Shown: positions 42,699-52,603, counted from the stretch's first letter. The stretch: 64,000 nt of DNA from an uncultured Lachnospiraceae bacterium (GCA_905207905.1 CAJLNC010000001.1:13802-77801), one strand, 5' to 3'. The notes: a model not told the origin generated them from the letters alone. Made by a program: numbers and translations.

Positions 42699-44534
42699 AT
42701 GGCAGAAAGTAAATGGATCTCTTATGTAAAGAAAATCAGACCCTACAATATTGTAAAGGGCGTTCGCTATCTGAAGCATTTTGGTTTTAAGGAATTTATG
42801 ATCCGTCTCTCTGAGCGGATGGAGCCGGAGGAGGTGCCTTACGGCCCCTGGTATGAAAATTACCGGGCCAAGGAGCCAAAGCTGGAACAGCAGCGCAAAT
42901 ACCGTTTCAAAGAACCGGCGGTATTCAGCATTGTGGTGCCGGTGTATAAAACGCCGGAGCTTTTCCTGCGGCAGATGATACAGTCAGTGCTGGATCAGAC
43001 CTATCCCCACTGGGAGCTGTGTATTGCCAATGGAAGCCCGGAGGATGAGACGGTGTCCGGGGTACTTTTGGAGTATCAGGAGAAGGATGCCAGGATACGG
43101 ATTCAAAATCTCGAAAACCAGGGGATCGCAGGCAACAGCAATGCAGCTCTGGCCATGGCAGAAGGAGATTTTATCGGCCTGCTGGATCATGATGATCTGC
43201 TGGCTCCGGACGCCCTGTTCCAGGTGGCTAAGGCTTTGGAGCAGAGGGCTGGGAGAAGACCCATGAGGGAGGCAGAAGCCGATGTGATCTACACGGATGA
43301 GGATAAGGTGACCGGGGATCTGACAGAGCATTTTCAGCCCCATCTGAAACCGGATTTTAATCTGGATCTCTTGCGCTCCAATAACTATATCTGTCATTTT
43401 CTGGTGGTGAGAAAAAGCCTGGTGGAAAAAACAGGAGGCTTTCGGAAAGAATTTGACGGGGCTCAGGATTACGATTTTATTTTCCGGTGCGTGGAGCTGG
43501 CAAGGGAAGTGGTGCATGTGCCGGAGATTTTGTATCACTGGAGAGTGCATCAGTCCTCCACCGCAGATAATCCCGCCAGCAAGCTTTACGCCTATGAAGC
43601 TGGGCAGCGGGCCATACAGGAGCACTTAAGGAGGCAGAATACGCCGGGAGCAGTGGAAAAGAAAAAGGATCTGGGATTTTACCGGGTCGTCTATCCGGTG
43701 AGGCAGGAGGCGCTGATCTCCATTGTGATTCCCAACAAGGATCACAGGGAATTGCTGCAGCGCTGTCTTACTTCTGTCTACGAAAAGAGTACTTACGGAA
43801 ATTATGAGATTCTGATTGTGGAGAACAACAGTACGGAGAAGGAAACGTTTGACTATTATAAAGAAATCGACGGAAAGAGAAATACCCGGGTTTTGTACTG
43901 GAAGGGGGAATTTAATTATTCCGCCATCAATAATTTTGGAATTAGTCAGGCAAAGGGAGAATATCTGATCTGCCTGAACAATGATATAGAAGTGATCACG
44001 CCTGGCTGGATGGAGGAGCTTTTGGGCACCTGCCAGCGGCCGGAGGTAGGGATCGTTGGAAGCCGCCTTTATTATCCGGACAATACCATCCAGCATGCCG
44101 GGATCGTTGTGGGAATCGGCGGTATTGCAGGAAGCATGTTTGTAGGTATGAAAAGAGAACGCAGCGGTTATCTGCATAAAGCAGCCCTGATGCAGGATTT
44201 AAGTGCCGTGACAGCAGCCTGTTTTATGGTAAAGCGCAGCGCTTATGAGGCAGCCGGGGGTTTTGAGGAGAAACTGGCAGTGGCTTTTAATGATGTGGAT
44301 TTTTGTCTGAAGGTGTGCCAGGCCGGATATCTGGTGGTGTACGACCCTTACGCAGAGCTTTACCACCATGAGTCAAAGACCAGAGGAAGCGAGGATACGA
44401 AGGAAAAAGTGCAGCGCTTCCAGAATGAGATTGAATATATGAGGAGTCATTGGACGGACATTTTAAAGAAGGGGGATCCCTATTATAATAAGAACTTGTC
44501 TCTGTCCAAATGGAATTACTCCCTAAGGAGCTGA
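42699..44534 (+). CDS. Tandem GT2 glycosyltransferase
   Basis: 611 residues with two GT-A units. The first (about 70-300) has FSIVVPVYKTPE, LLDHDDLLAPDAL and YTDEDK. The second (about 335-590) has ISIVIPNKDHRE, CLNNDIEVITPGW and a C-terminal acid in FNDVDFCLKV. A 65-residue N-terminal region precedes them. This layout is common for enzymes adding two alternating sugars. ATG at 42699 follows GGGAGG; a TTG four codons earlier overlaps that site. It starts 34 bases after wecE. Confidence 0.9.
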   Translation: MAESKWISYVKKIRPYNIVKGVRYLKHFGFKEFMIRLSERMEPEEVPYGPWYENYRAKEPKLEQQRKYRFKEPAVFSIVVPVYKTPELFLRQMIQSVLDQTYPHWELCIANGSPEDETVSGVLLEYQEKDARIRIQNLENQGIAGNSNAALAMAEGDFIGLLDHDDLLAPDALFQVAKALEQRAGRRPMREAEADVIYTDEDKVTGDLTEHFQPHLKPDFNLDLLRSNNYICHFLVVRKSLVEKTGGFRKEFDGAQDYDFIFRCVELAREVVHVPEILYHWRVHQSSTADNPASKLYAYEAGQRAIQEHLRRQNTPGAVEKKKDLGFYRVVYPVRQEALISIVIPNKDHRELLQRCLTSVYEKSTYGNYEILIVENNSTEKETFDYYKEIDGKRNTRVLYWKGEFNYSAINNFGISQAKGEYLICLNNDIEVITPGWMEELLGTCQRPEVGIVGSRLYYPDNTIQHAGIVVGIGGIAGSMFVGMKRERSGYLHKAALMQDLSAVTAACFMVKRSAYEAAGGFEEKLAVAFNDVDFCLKVCQAGYLVVYDPYAELYHHESKTRGSEDTKEKVQRFQNEIEYMRSHWTDILKKGDPYYNKNLSLSKWNYSLRS

Positions 44535-44540
44535 AAGCAA

Positions 44541-45500
44541 ATGGTAGAAGCCACAGTGATTATACCAAATTTAAACGGGATGCCTTATCTGGAAGGCTGT
44601 CTGTCCTCTTTAGAGCGTCAGACAGTGAAAAATTTTGATGTGCTGCTTCTGGACAATGGATCAGAGGATGGCAGTCCTGAATATGTGCGGGATCATTTTC
44701 CGCAGGTGCGGCTCCATCGCTATACGGATAACACAGGCTTCTGTCATGCAGTGAATGCAGGAATCCGCATGTCTGACGCCCCCTATGTGATTTTGCTGAA
44801 CAATGATACTGTCTGTGACGAACGTTTGGTAGAGGAGCTTTTGAAGGGAATTAAGGAGCACCATAACAGCTTTTCCGGGCAGGCTAAGATGCTGCAGATG
44901 AAGAAGCCGGAGCTTCTGGATGACGGGGGCGATTATTACTGCGCTTTGGGCTGGGCCTTCGCGGCAGGGAAAGGGAAAAAAGACCGGGGAGGCGGGAAGG
45001 ACAAAAAGATTTTTTCCTCCTGCGGGGGAGCTGCCATTTATCGGAGAAAGGCTCTGGAGCAGATCGGACTGTTTGACGAGAAGCATTTTGCCTATCTGGA
45101 GGATGTGGACTTAGGATACCGGGCCAGGATTGCAGGATATGAGAACTGGTATTTGCCGAAGGCTGTGGTGTATCATGCAGGGAGCGCCACCAGCGGTTCC
45201 GCTTACAATGAGTTTAAGGTGCGCCATACCTCCAGAAACAGCGTGTATTTGATTATGAAGAATATGCCCTGGCCGCAGATCCTTTTGAATTTTCCCTTTT
45301 TGATGGCAGGTTATGTGATCAAAATGGTATTTTTTGCCAGAAAGGGTTTTTTCCGCCAATACGTGACGGGGATACGAAAAGGCATTTTTTTGGCTCAGAA
45401 AGAGGATAAGGTTGTTTTTGAAAAAAAGAACTTTAAAAACTATGTGAAGATCCAGATGGAGCTGTGGTTCAATATGATCCGCAGGATCGGGGATTTTTAG
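44541..45500 (+). CDS. Family 2 glycosyltransferase, rhamnosyltransferase-like
   Basis: 319 residues. VIIPNLNGMPYLEGCL at the N-terminus, LLDNGSEDGS, LLNNDT as the metal motif and LEDVDLGYRAR with the catalytic acid. The segment after residue 245 has a hydrophobic helix (LLNFPFLMAGYVIKMVFFA) that should hold it at the membrane. It starts six bases after the preceding gene. Confidence 0.9.
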   Translation: MVEATVIIPNLNGMPYLEGCLSSLERQTVKNFDVLLLDNGSEDGSPEYVRDHFPQVRLHRYTDNTGFCHAVNAGIRMSDAPYVILLNNDTVCDERLVEELLKGIKEHHNSFSGQAKMLQMKKPELLDDGGDYYCALGWAFAAGKGKKDRGGGKDKKIFSSCGGAAIYRRKALEQIGLFDEKHFAYLEDVDLGYRARIAGYENWYLPKAVVYHAGSATSGSAYNEFKVRHTSRNSVYLIMKNMPWPQILLNFPFLMAGYVIKMVFFARKGFFRQYVTGIRKGIFLAQKEDKVVFEKKNFKNYVKIQMELWFNMIRRIGDF

Positions 45501-45544
45501 GAAGAGCAGGTTTTTAATCTACAAAGCCCCAGAGGTGAGAAAAA

Positions 45545-46945
45545 TTGATTAAAGATAATCAAAAATATTTTAATCGGCTGCACGTACTCATTGATGCGCT
45601 GGTGATTACATTTTCCTATGTGCTTGCCTGGTTTATCCAGATCCATATTTTTGTAAGGGGGACAGCGGGAACTCTTTCGGTTCAGACCTACATGTCCGCT
45701 CTGATCTTTCTGGTTCCGGGCTTTCTGATCCTATATTACGGCTTCAATCTCTATACGCCCAAGCGGGTTCAGGGACGGCGGCTGGAGGCGGCCAATATTT
45801 TCAGTGCCAACATGATCGGAATGCTGGTGTTTATGTTTGTGCTGTATATGATCAACGAACCGGATTTCTCCCGGCCCATGGTGATTATGTTTATTGGGAT
45901 CAACGTCACTCTCACTGTGATCGAGCGGAATGTAATCCGCATGGTGCTTATGAATATCCGGCGCCGGGGCATGAACTTAAAGCACATTATTCTGGTTGGC
46001 TACAGCCGGGCGGCGGAGGAATACATTGACCGGATTGTACAGAACCCTCAGTGGGGATATCAGGTGAATGGGATTTTGGATGACTTTGTCCGTCCCGGCA
46101 CCACCTACAAAAATATCAAGGTTGTAGGGAATATTCAGGATCTGGAGCGGGTTTTAAGCAGAATCAATCTGGACGAGATCGCCATTACCCTGGGGCTGAA
46201 TGAGTACTATAAGTTAAAATCTATTGTGGCAGTGTGCGAGAAATCAGGAGTTCACACGAAATTTGTTCCTGACTATATTGATATTATTCCCACCAGACCT
46301 TATACGGAGGATCTGCTGGGGCTTCCGGTAATTAATATCCGTCATGTGCCTCTTACCAACACCTTCAATATGATGGTGAAGCGGTCGATGGACATTGTAG
46401 GATCCTTTCTGGCTATCCTTTTGTTTTCGCCGGTCATGCTTTTGACGGCGATGGCCATTAAGGCCACTTCGCCGGGGCCTCTGATCTTTACCCAGGTGCG
46501 GGTGGGACTTCACAACCGGCCCTTTAAGATGTACAAGTTCCGTTCCATGGAGGTGCAGAGCGTTCGGGATGAGAAGAAGGGATGGACCACAAAGGATGAT
46601 CCCAGGGTCACCAGAATTGGAAAGCTGATCCGAAAGACCAGCATTGACGAGCTTCCACAGCTGTTTAACGTATTGAAGGGAGATATGAGTCTGGTAGGCC
46701 CAAGGCCGGAGCGCCCTCAGTATGTGGAAAAGTTCCGGGAGGAGATCCCAAGATACATGGTAAAGCATCAGGTACGGCCGGGAATGACCGGCTGGGCTCA
46801 GATTAACGGGTATCGAGGGAATACTTCTATCAAGCGGAGAATCGAGCATGATATCTATTATATTGAAAACTGGACGGTGGGGCTGGATATCAAGATCCTG
46901 GTCCTGACAGTGTTTAAAGGTTTTATCAACAAGAATGCCTATTAG
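45545..46945 (+). CDS. Polyprenyl-phosphate sugar phosphotransferase (second copy)
   Basis: 466 residues, same architecture as the gene at 25049: four or five transmembrane helices, a CoA-binding-like Rossmann region ([16 protein letters not shown]), then the catalytic domain with [34 protein letters not shown] and [12 protein letters not shown]. It starts with TTG; AGAGGTGA six bases upstream and the N-terminal match support this. Together with the neighbouring LCP gene it resembles the priming end of a capsule or secondary wall polymer system. Confidence 0.94.
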   Translation: MIKDNQKYFNRLHVLIDALVITFSYVLAWFIQIHIFVRGTAGTLSVQTYMSALIFLVPGFLILYYGFNLYTPKRVQGRRLEAANIFSANMIGMLVFMFVLYMINEPDFSRPMVIMFIGINVTLTVIERNVIRMVLMNIRRRGMNLKHIILVGYSRAAEEYIDRIVQNPQWGYQVNGILDDFVRPGTTYKNIKVVGNIQDLERVLSRINLDEIAITLGLNEYYKLKSIVAVCEKSGVHTKFVPDYIDIIPTRPYTEDLLGLPVINIRHVPLTNTFNMMVKRSMDIVGSFLAILLFSPVMLLTAMAIKATSPGPLIFTQVRVGLHNRPFKMYKFRSMEVQSVRDEKKGWTTKDDPRVTRIGKLIRKTSIDELPQLFNVLKGDMSLVGPRPERPQYVEKFREEIPRYMVKHQVRPGMTGWAQINGYRGNTSIKRRIEHDIYYIENWTVGLDIKILVLTVFKGFINKNAY

Positions 46946-46972
46946 GGGCAGAGCGCAGAAAGGAGCGTTGTT

Positions 46973-48520
46973 ATGTCAGATACACCCAGAAACGATGAGA
47001 GCATCCGGGAAAACGAACATCAGTCTCAGTATCGGGATGCCATAGGGAACAAAGAGGCTTACCGTCCGTTGGGGACAGAGGAGAACTGGGAGCAGAAAGC
47101 TCCTTCCGGTTATGAAGAAAAGGATAACAGGAGGAATGACCGGCAGGGCGCTGAGGACGGCACAGGAGCGCATCAGCAGAGCTTTGAAGAAAATGGAGAG
47201 GAAAGCAGTGATCAGCCGGGCTATGGCGGGAACCCAGGAGGCTATCAGCAAGGATATGCCGGAAATGCAGGAGGTTATCAGCAAGGGTATGCGGGAACCC
47301 CAGGAGGCTATCAGCCGGGCTATGGCGGGAACCCAGGAGGTTATCAACAGAATTTTGCCGGGAATGCGGGAGGCTATCAGCAGAACGTTGGTGGAAAAGC
47401 AGGCGGCCGCGGGCAGAATTTTCAGGGCAACCCAGGTGGTTACGGACCGGGATACGGGCCTCAGGGAGGCCGACAGCAGAATTTCCAGGGCAGTTACGGA
47501 AACGGAAAGCCGCCGAAGAAGAAAAAGCGCAGAAAGGTTCTGTTTATTGTAGAAATTCTTGTTCTTTTGATTTTGGCGCTGGGACTGTTCCTGTTTGTGC
47601 AGCTGGGACGGATCGACCGTGTGAAGCTGAAGGATATTTTAGTGAATGAAGGAGCAGGGAGCCAGAGCGGATATCAGAATATTGTGGTGTACGGCGTGGA
47701 CTCCCGTCAGGATCAGCTCACCAAAGACAGCCACAGCGATACCATTGTGATCTGCAGCATCAATAAAAAGACAAAAGAGATCAAGATGGTGTCCGTATAC
47801 CGGGATACCTATCTGGATAATACCAACGGAGAGTACCGCAAGGCAACAGAGTGTTATTATTTCGGCGGTCCGGAGCGCTCTATCAATATGCTGAATACCA
47901 ATCTGGATCTGAATATTACAGATTATGTGACCGTAAACTTTAATGCAGTGGTGGAAGCAGTGGATCGTCTGGGAGGAATCGACCTGGAGATTACAGAGGA
48001 AGAGCTGAAGTGGCTCAACGGCTATCAGTACGACCAGGTGGAAAATTCTCAGGTGCAGGCAGAGTATGAGCCTCTTCCCGCAGCCGGGTATCAGCACTTA
48101 AACGGCAATCAGGCGCTGGCCTACAGCCGGATCCGCTACACGGAAGGATATGATTTTAAGCGGACAGAACGGCAGCGGACGGTGATGATGAAGATTTTTG
48201 AGAAGGCAAAGACCCAGGGCGTACCTGCGCTGCTGTCCATGGTGGACGCTATGCTTCCCATGGTCTCCACCAGTCTTTCCAATACAGAGCTGATCAGCCT
48301 GGCTTCCGGCATTGCAGGATATACCATCGGTGAAAACACCGGATTCCCCTTTGACCAGTATGCTACTCAGGTGGACGGTTCGGATGTGGTGGTGCCTGTG
48401 AATTTGGCAGCCAATGTGACACAGCTTCATCAGTTCCTCTTTGGAGAGGAGAACTACACGCCTTCCCAGAAGGTTCAGGAGATCAGCAATACGATTATTA
48501 ATTATACAGGGATTCAATAA
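46973..48520 (+). CDS. LytR-CpsA-Psr (LCP) glycopolymer ligase
   Basis: 515 residues. Residues 1-187 are cytosolic and disordered-looking, with an 11-residue Gly/Tyr/Gln repeat at 83-177 and a basic PPKKKKRRK before the transmembrane helix (188-210). The LCP catalytic domain lies outside: YGVDSRQDQL, SDTIVICSINKKTKEIKMVSVYRDTYL with the conserved arginine, GGIDLEI, and the terminal AYSRIRYTEGYDFKRTERQR. It transfers lipid-linked glycans to peptidoglycan. AAAGGAG lies upstream. The repeat N-terminus is unusual for the family. Confidence 0.94.
   Translation: MSDTPRNDESIRENEHQSQYRDAIGNKEAYRPLGTEENWEQKAPSGYEEKDNRRNDRQGAEDGTGAHQQSFEENGEESSDQPGYGGNPGGYQQGYAGNAGGYQQGYAGTPGGYQPGYGGNPGGYQQNFAGNAGGYQQNVGGKAGGRGQNFQGNPGGYGPGYGPQGGRQQNFQGSYGNGKPPKKKKRRKVLFIVEILVLLILALGLFLFVQLGRIDRVKLKDILVNEGAGSQSGYQNIVVYGVDSRQDQLTKDSHSDTIVICSINKKTKEIKMVSVYRDTYLDNTNGEYRKATECYYFGGPERSINMLNTNLDLNITDYVTVNFNAVVEAVDRLGGIDLEITEEELKWLNGYQYDQVENSQVQAEYEPLPAAGYQHLNGNQALAYSRIRYTEGYDFKRTERQRTVMMKIFEKAKTQGVPALLSMVDAMLPMVSTSLSNTELISLASGIAGYTIGENTGFPFDQYATQVDGSDVVVPVNLAANVTQLHQFLFGEENYTPSQKVQEISNTIINYTGIQ
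47219..47500 (+). repeat. 33-base coding tandem repeat in the LCP gene
   Basis: About eight copies of an 11-codon unit with consensus GYAGNPGGYQQ, degenerating downstream (NFAGN.., NVGGK.., NFQGN..). The DNA of the first units is nearly identical, including GGCGGGAACCCAGGAGG at two places, so copy number may vary by slippage. Confidence 0.9.
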
Positions 48521-49437
48521 TGAAGAATTTATCAGTGACAGTGGTGATTCCCACTTACCGGCCGGATGAAAAGTTTAAAAAGCTGCTTTCCAGGCTGGAA
48601 AAGCAGACAAGACCGCCGGAGCGGATCCTGATCATCAACACCGAGGAGCAGTATTTTTCCTGGCAGGCAGTGGATGGAATTCGGGGAGCGTCGGTACTTC
48701 ACATTGGGAAGAAGGAGTTTGACCATGGAGGAACCAGAGATCTGGGAGTCAGGATGGCGGATACGGATCTGGTGGTATTTATGACTATGGATGCGATACC
48801 AGCAGATACGCATCTTCTTGAGAACCTGACAGCGCCCTTTGAGGAGGAGCGGGTGTGCGCCGCCTATGCCAGACAGCTTCCAGATAAGGACTGCAGTCCC
48901 CTGGAGGCTTATACCAGAAGATTTAATTATGGCCAGGAGAGCCGTATAAAGACAAAGGCGGATCTTCCAGAGCTGGGCATCAAGACTTTCTTCTGTTCCA
49001 ATGTGTGCGCCGCCTATCGGCGCAGTACTTATCTGGAACTTGGAGGCTTTGAAAGGCCTACCATCTTTAACGAGGATATGATCTTTGCAGGAAAACTGAT
49101 CCAGGCAGACCGGGCGGTGGCTTACTGTGCCGGGGCCAGGGTGATCCACTCTCATAATTATACCGGGGTTCAGCAGTTTCGCAGAAACTTTGACCTGGGG
49201 GTATCCCAGGCAGATCATCCGGAGATTTTTTCCATGGCAAAATCGGAGACAGAAGGGCTTAAGATGGTGAAACAGACTGCCAGATGGCTGATCTCAACCA
49301 AAAAAGCCTGGCTGCTGCCAAGCCTGGTGTGGCAGAGCGGCTGCAAGTTTTTAGGATACCGCCTGGGGAAAAATTATAAGAAGCTTTCCAGAAGATTCAT
49401 TGGATTTTGTACCATGAATCCGGAATATTGGACATAG
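48520..49437 (+). CDS. Family 2 glycosyltransferase, rhamnosyltransferase-like
   Basis: 305 residues. VTVVIPTYRPDEKF, then KEFDHGGTRDLGVRMA, the HGGTR motif shared with the enzyme at 32015, FMTMDAIPAD, and NEDMIFAGKL with the catalytic acid. Its ATG overlaps the LCP stop by one base (TAATG). It closes the polysaccharide locus. No terminator is visible between it and htrA. Confidence 0.9.
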   Translation: MKNLSVTVVIPTYRPDEKFKKLLSRLEKQTRPPERILIINTEEQYFSWQAVDGIRGASVLHIGKKEFDHGGTRDLGVRMADTDLVVFMTMDAIPADTHLLENLTAPFEEERVCAAYARQLPDKDCSPLEAYTRRFNYGQESRIKTKADLPELGIKTFFCSNVCAAYRRSTYLELGGFERPTIFNEDMIFAGKLIQADRAVAYCAGARVIHSHNYTGVQQFRRNFDLGVSQADHPEIFSMAKSETEGLKMVKQTARWLISTKKAWLLPSLVWQSGCKFLGYRLGKNYKKLSRRFIGFCTMNPEYWT

Positions 49438-49455
49438 AATAAACACAATTACCTG

Positions 49456-49478
49456 TTACACTGTGGTTCACAGTGTAA
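49456..49478 (+). promoter_or_regulatory. Perfect 10-bp palindrome before htrA
   Basis: TTACACTGTG, GTT, then CACAGTGTAA. The ribosome binding site GGAG begins at the next base. It has no T-tract, so it is either an operator for a dimeric regulator or an mRNA hairpin controlling htrA translation. Confidence 0.65.
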
Positions 49479-49491
49479 GGAGTGATTTCAA

Positions 49492-50877
49492 ATGGATGAA
49501 AACAGAGAGTACAAAGACCGCCCATCCCATTCCGGCAAACGGCCATCCTGGCCGGGCGTTGTAATGTTGGGGGTGGTGACAGCAGGTGTTCTAGGCAGCG
49601 TGATCTTTTCCTTTACCGAGGGCGATGTGATAGGAATTCCTTCGGTGAAGGAGCTGCTGGAGGGAACAGAAAATATAAAAGAATCAGGAGCGAAGCTGCA
49701 GTCGGAGGAGCAGCAGGGACTGTATCTGGGAGAGACGGATCAAACCCAGTCGTTATCCGGAGAGAGGCCGAGAGGCCCCCTGGACGTGTCAGATGTGGTA
49801 GTTGCTACCATGCCCAGTATTGTGGCCATTACCAGTGAGACGGTGCAGGTGGTTGAGTCTTATTTTTATGGGACTGTGGAGATCCCGGAGGAGAGCAGCG
49901 GTTCCGGGATTATTATAGGGAAAAATGACCAGGAGTTTTTAATCGCCACAAATTACCATGTAGTGAAAGATGCAGATACCATGACCGTGTGCTTCAGCGC
50001 AGGGGAAGATTACGCAGAAGACGCTATCGTTTCTGCTAAGATTAAGGGCCGGGATACTGCCAGGGATCTGGCTGTGGTGGCAGTGGAAGAGCAGGATGTG
50101 CCAAGGAAAATCCGGGACATGATCCAGGTAGCGGTACTTGGGGATTCTGATGAACTGCAGGTAGGACAGCAGGCGATTGCGATTGGAAACGCATTAGGCT
50201 ACGGACAGTCGGTGACCACAGGAATTGTCAGCGCGCTAAATAGGCAGATGGAAGTGGAAGGAGAACTTCAGAATTTTATTCAGACGGACGCTGCCATCAA
50301 TTTTGGAAACAGCGGCGGAGCCCTGTTAAACAGTGACGGACAGGTAATTGGCATCAATTCTGCAAAAATTACCGGACAAGGGGCAGAAGGAATGGGATAT
50401 GCGATCCCAATCAATGAGGCCAAACCTATTCTGGAAGAGTTGGCGAATCAGACCGCCCGGGAAAAGGTGGAAACAGACAGACGTGGCAGCCTGGGGTCAG
50501 AGCTTCGCAGCGTATCTCAGGAAGCGAGACAGCTCTACAATATTCCGGCAGGAGTTTTAGTCTACCATGTGTATGAGGATTCCGCGGCGGCCAAAGCAGG
50601 CCTTCGCCAGGGAGATATCATCACCGCGCTGGATGGAAACCGGGTGAGCAGCCCGGAGGCTCTGGAGGGTCTGCTGGCCTATTATGAGGCCGGGGAGACC
50701 GTGGAGCTGGAGTATGAGACCGGAATCGGCGGCGCCTACGAGCAGAAAAAGGTATCTTTGGTACTGGAGGAAACAACAGCTTCCGGATATCAGGAGAATG
50801 ACAGCCAGCAGGAGCTGGGGCCGATCTCCCCCTACGACTTTTTCGAGGAGGATCCCTGGTTAGGAAACTGGTGGTAA
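49492..50877 (+). CDS. htrA: HtrA/DegP-like membrane-anchored serine protease
   Basis: Envelope quality-control protease of 461 residues. A cytosolic N-terminus is followed by one transmembrane helix (about 21-41), the trypsin-like domain with H156 (NYHVV), D192 (DLAVV) and S274 (GNSGGA), and a single PDZ domain (about 335-425, GVLVYHVYEDSAAAKAGLRQGDII). The protein ends in an acidic, Trp-containing tail. It sits after the glycan locus and before clpX, suggesting a stress or secretion role. Confidence 0.95.
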   Translation: MDENREYKDRPSHSGKRPSWPGVVMLGVVTAGVLGSVIFSFTEGDVIGIPSVKELLEGTENIKESGAKLQSEEQQGLYLGETDQTQSLSGERPRGPLDVSDVVVATMPSIVAITSETVQVVESYFYGTVEIPEESSGSGIIIGKNDQEFLIATNYHVVKDADTMTVCFSAGEDYAEDAIVSAKIKGRDTARDLAVVAVEEQDVPRKIRDMIQVAVLGDSDELQVGQQAIAIGNALGYGQSVTTGIVSALNRQMEVEGELQNFIQTDAAINFGNSGGALLNSDGQVIGINSAKITGQGAEGMGYAIPINEAKPILEELANQTAREKVETDRRGSLGSELRSVSQEARQLYNIPAGVLVYHVYEDSAAAKAGLRQGDIITALDGNRVSSPEALEGLLAYYEAGETVELEYETGIGGAYEQKKVSLVLEETTASGYQENDSQQELGPISPYDFFEEDPWLGNWW

Positions 50878-50994
50878 GAAAAGAGCGTGCCGGATCGGGA
50901 AAAACAGCAGAGAAGAGGAGTAGCCTGGCGGCGAAGAGGCGGAATTTGTGCAGAAGGCTGATTGCCGGGTACCAGGTGAAGATAAGGAGAAGAA

Positions 50995-52434
50995 ATGTCA
51001 GAAAATCATAAGGACGATAAAATAGAGGAAACAGCAGATTTAGAGGAAGTGAACGCTTCAGAGACAAGGTCCGGGGGAGAAGGAGATTCTTCTAAAGAGG
51101 ATAACACTTATGAGAAAGTCTGCGTCATGTGTCATCGCACAGAGAGCAAGGCAGGCAAGATGATTGATCTTCCGGGAGGAATGACGATCTGTCCGGATTG
51201 TATGCAAAAAAGTTTTAATGCCATGAGCAATATGGATCTGTCCAATCTGCAGAATATTCCGGGCATCAGCTTTATTAATCTTAACGATTACCAGGCTCAG
51301 ATGCCAAAGCAGCAGAAGATTAAGAAAAAGAAAAAGGAGCAGGAGCCGAAGAAGGAATTTGACATTCATTCTATTCCGGCACCCCATAAGATTAAGGCCA
51401 GCCTGGATGATTATGTGATTGGCCAGGAACATGCCAAGAAAGTCATCTCCGTGGCAGTGTACAACCACTATAAGCGGGTATTCACAGGAACCATGGATGA
51501 CATTGAGATAGAAAAATCCAATATGCTGATGATCGGGCCCACAGGCTGCGGAAAGACGTATCTGGTGAAAACTCTGGCCAGACTCCTGGATGTGCCTCTG
51601 GCTATTGCAGATGCCACCTCCCTGACGGAGGCCGGCTATATTGGAGACGATATTGAGAGCGTAATCTCAAAACTGCTGGCTGCTGCGGACAATGACGTAG
51701 AGCGGGCAGAGCAGGGGATTGTATTTATAGATGAGATCGATAAGATCGCCAAGAAGAAAAATGCAAACCAGAGAGACGTGAGCGGTGAATCCGTTCAGCA
51801 GGGAATGCTGAAGCTGTTGGAAGGCAGTGATGTGGAGGTACCGGTGGGAGCTTCCAGCAAGAATGCCATGGTGCCTATGACCACTGTAAATACCAGAAAT
51901 ATTCTGTTTATCTGCGGAGGCGCTTTCCCGGGGCTGGAGGATATCATCAAAGAACGTCTGAACAAACAGGCTTCCATTGGCTTTCGGTCTGATCTGAAGG
52001 ACAAATATGATCAGGATCCTGATCTGCTTACTAAGGTTACGCTGGAGGATATCCGGAATTTTGGCATGATCCCGGAATTTATCGGCAGACTGCCGGTGGT
52101 GTTTGCACTGCAGAGTCTCACAAAGGAAATGCTGGTGAAGATTTTAAAGGAGCCGAAAAATGCGATTTTAAAACAGTACCAGAAGCTGTTGGAGCTGGAT
52201 GAGGTAAAACTGGACTTTGCAGAGGATGCCCTGGAAGCGATTGCCGAGAAGGCTATGGAGAGAAAGACCGGAGCCAGAGCGCTTCGGGCTATTATCGAAG
52301 AATTTATGCTGGATATTATGTATGAGATTCCCAAGGACGACAACATTGGCAGCGTACTGATCACCAGAGCCTATATTGAAAATACAGGAGGCCCGGTGAT
52401 TACCATGAGAGGAATGCAGTGCCTGCCGGGATAA
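50995..52434 (+). CDS. clpX: ClpX-family AAA+ unfoldase (variant)
   Basis: 479 residues, about 50 longer than usual ClpX. An acidic N-terminal 40 residues precede the zinc-binding domain (C43, C46, C66, C69). A Lys-rich linker (104-120) leads to the AAA+ core with Walker A GPTGCGKT at 181-188, pore loop GYIG at 214-217, Walker B VFIDEIDK and the ClpP-docking loop IGF at 328-330. So it should still engage ClpP. Neither clpP nor tig is adjacent, which suggests either a second clpX or a relocated one. Zinc and ATP sites are intact. Confidence 0.92.
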   Translation: MSENHKDDKIEETADLEEVNASETRSGGEGDSSKEDNTYEKVCVMCHRTESKAGKMIDLPGGMTICPDCMQKSFNAMSNMDLSNLQNIPGISFINLNDYQAQMPKQQKIKKKKKEQEPKKEFDIHSIPAPHKIKASLDDYVIGQEHAKKVISVAVYNHYKRVFTGTMDDIEIEKSNMLMIGPTGCGKTYLVKTLARLLDVPLAIADATSLTEAGYIGDDIESVISKLLAAADNDVERAEQGIVFIDEIDKIAKKKNANQRDVSGESVQQGMLKLLEGSDVEVPVGASSKNAMVPMTTVNTRNILFICGGAFPGLEDIIKERLNKQASIGFRSDLKDKYDQDPDLLTKVTLEDIRNFGMIPEFIGRLPVVFALQSLTKEMLVKILKEPKNAILKQYQKLLELDEVKLDFAEDALEAIAEKAMERKTGARALRAIIEEFMLDIMYEIPKDDNIGSVLITRAYIENTGGPVITMRGMQCLPG

Positions 52435-52548
52435 AGGCCGGTCAGGCATCCGTCAACGAGAAGGATCGTTTTGGCAGAGGAGGAAAGAGGCTATCAGGCT
52501 GTGAGTACAGTCAGGCGCAAAAAGAGGATGCCGGGCAGCGGTCAAAAG

Positions 52549-52577
52549 TTGACAGAATTCGCTAATAATGTTATGTT
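52549..52577 (+). promoter_or_regulatory. Promoter for rpoD
   Basis: A perfect TTGACA and TATGTT with a 17-base spacer, ending 26 bases before the rpoD ATG. Confidence 0.7.
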
Positions 52578-52603
52578 TAAAGGTACTGGGAGGAGAACAG
52601 TGT

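Noticed and set aside
47219..47500. CRISPR array
   Set aside because: The regular 33-base repeats are in frame inside an LCP gene and have no unique spacers.
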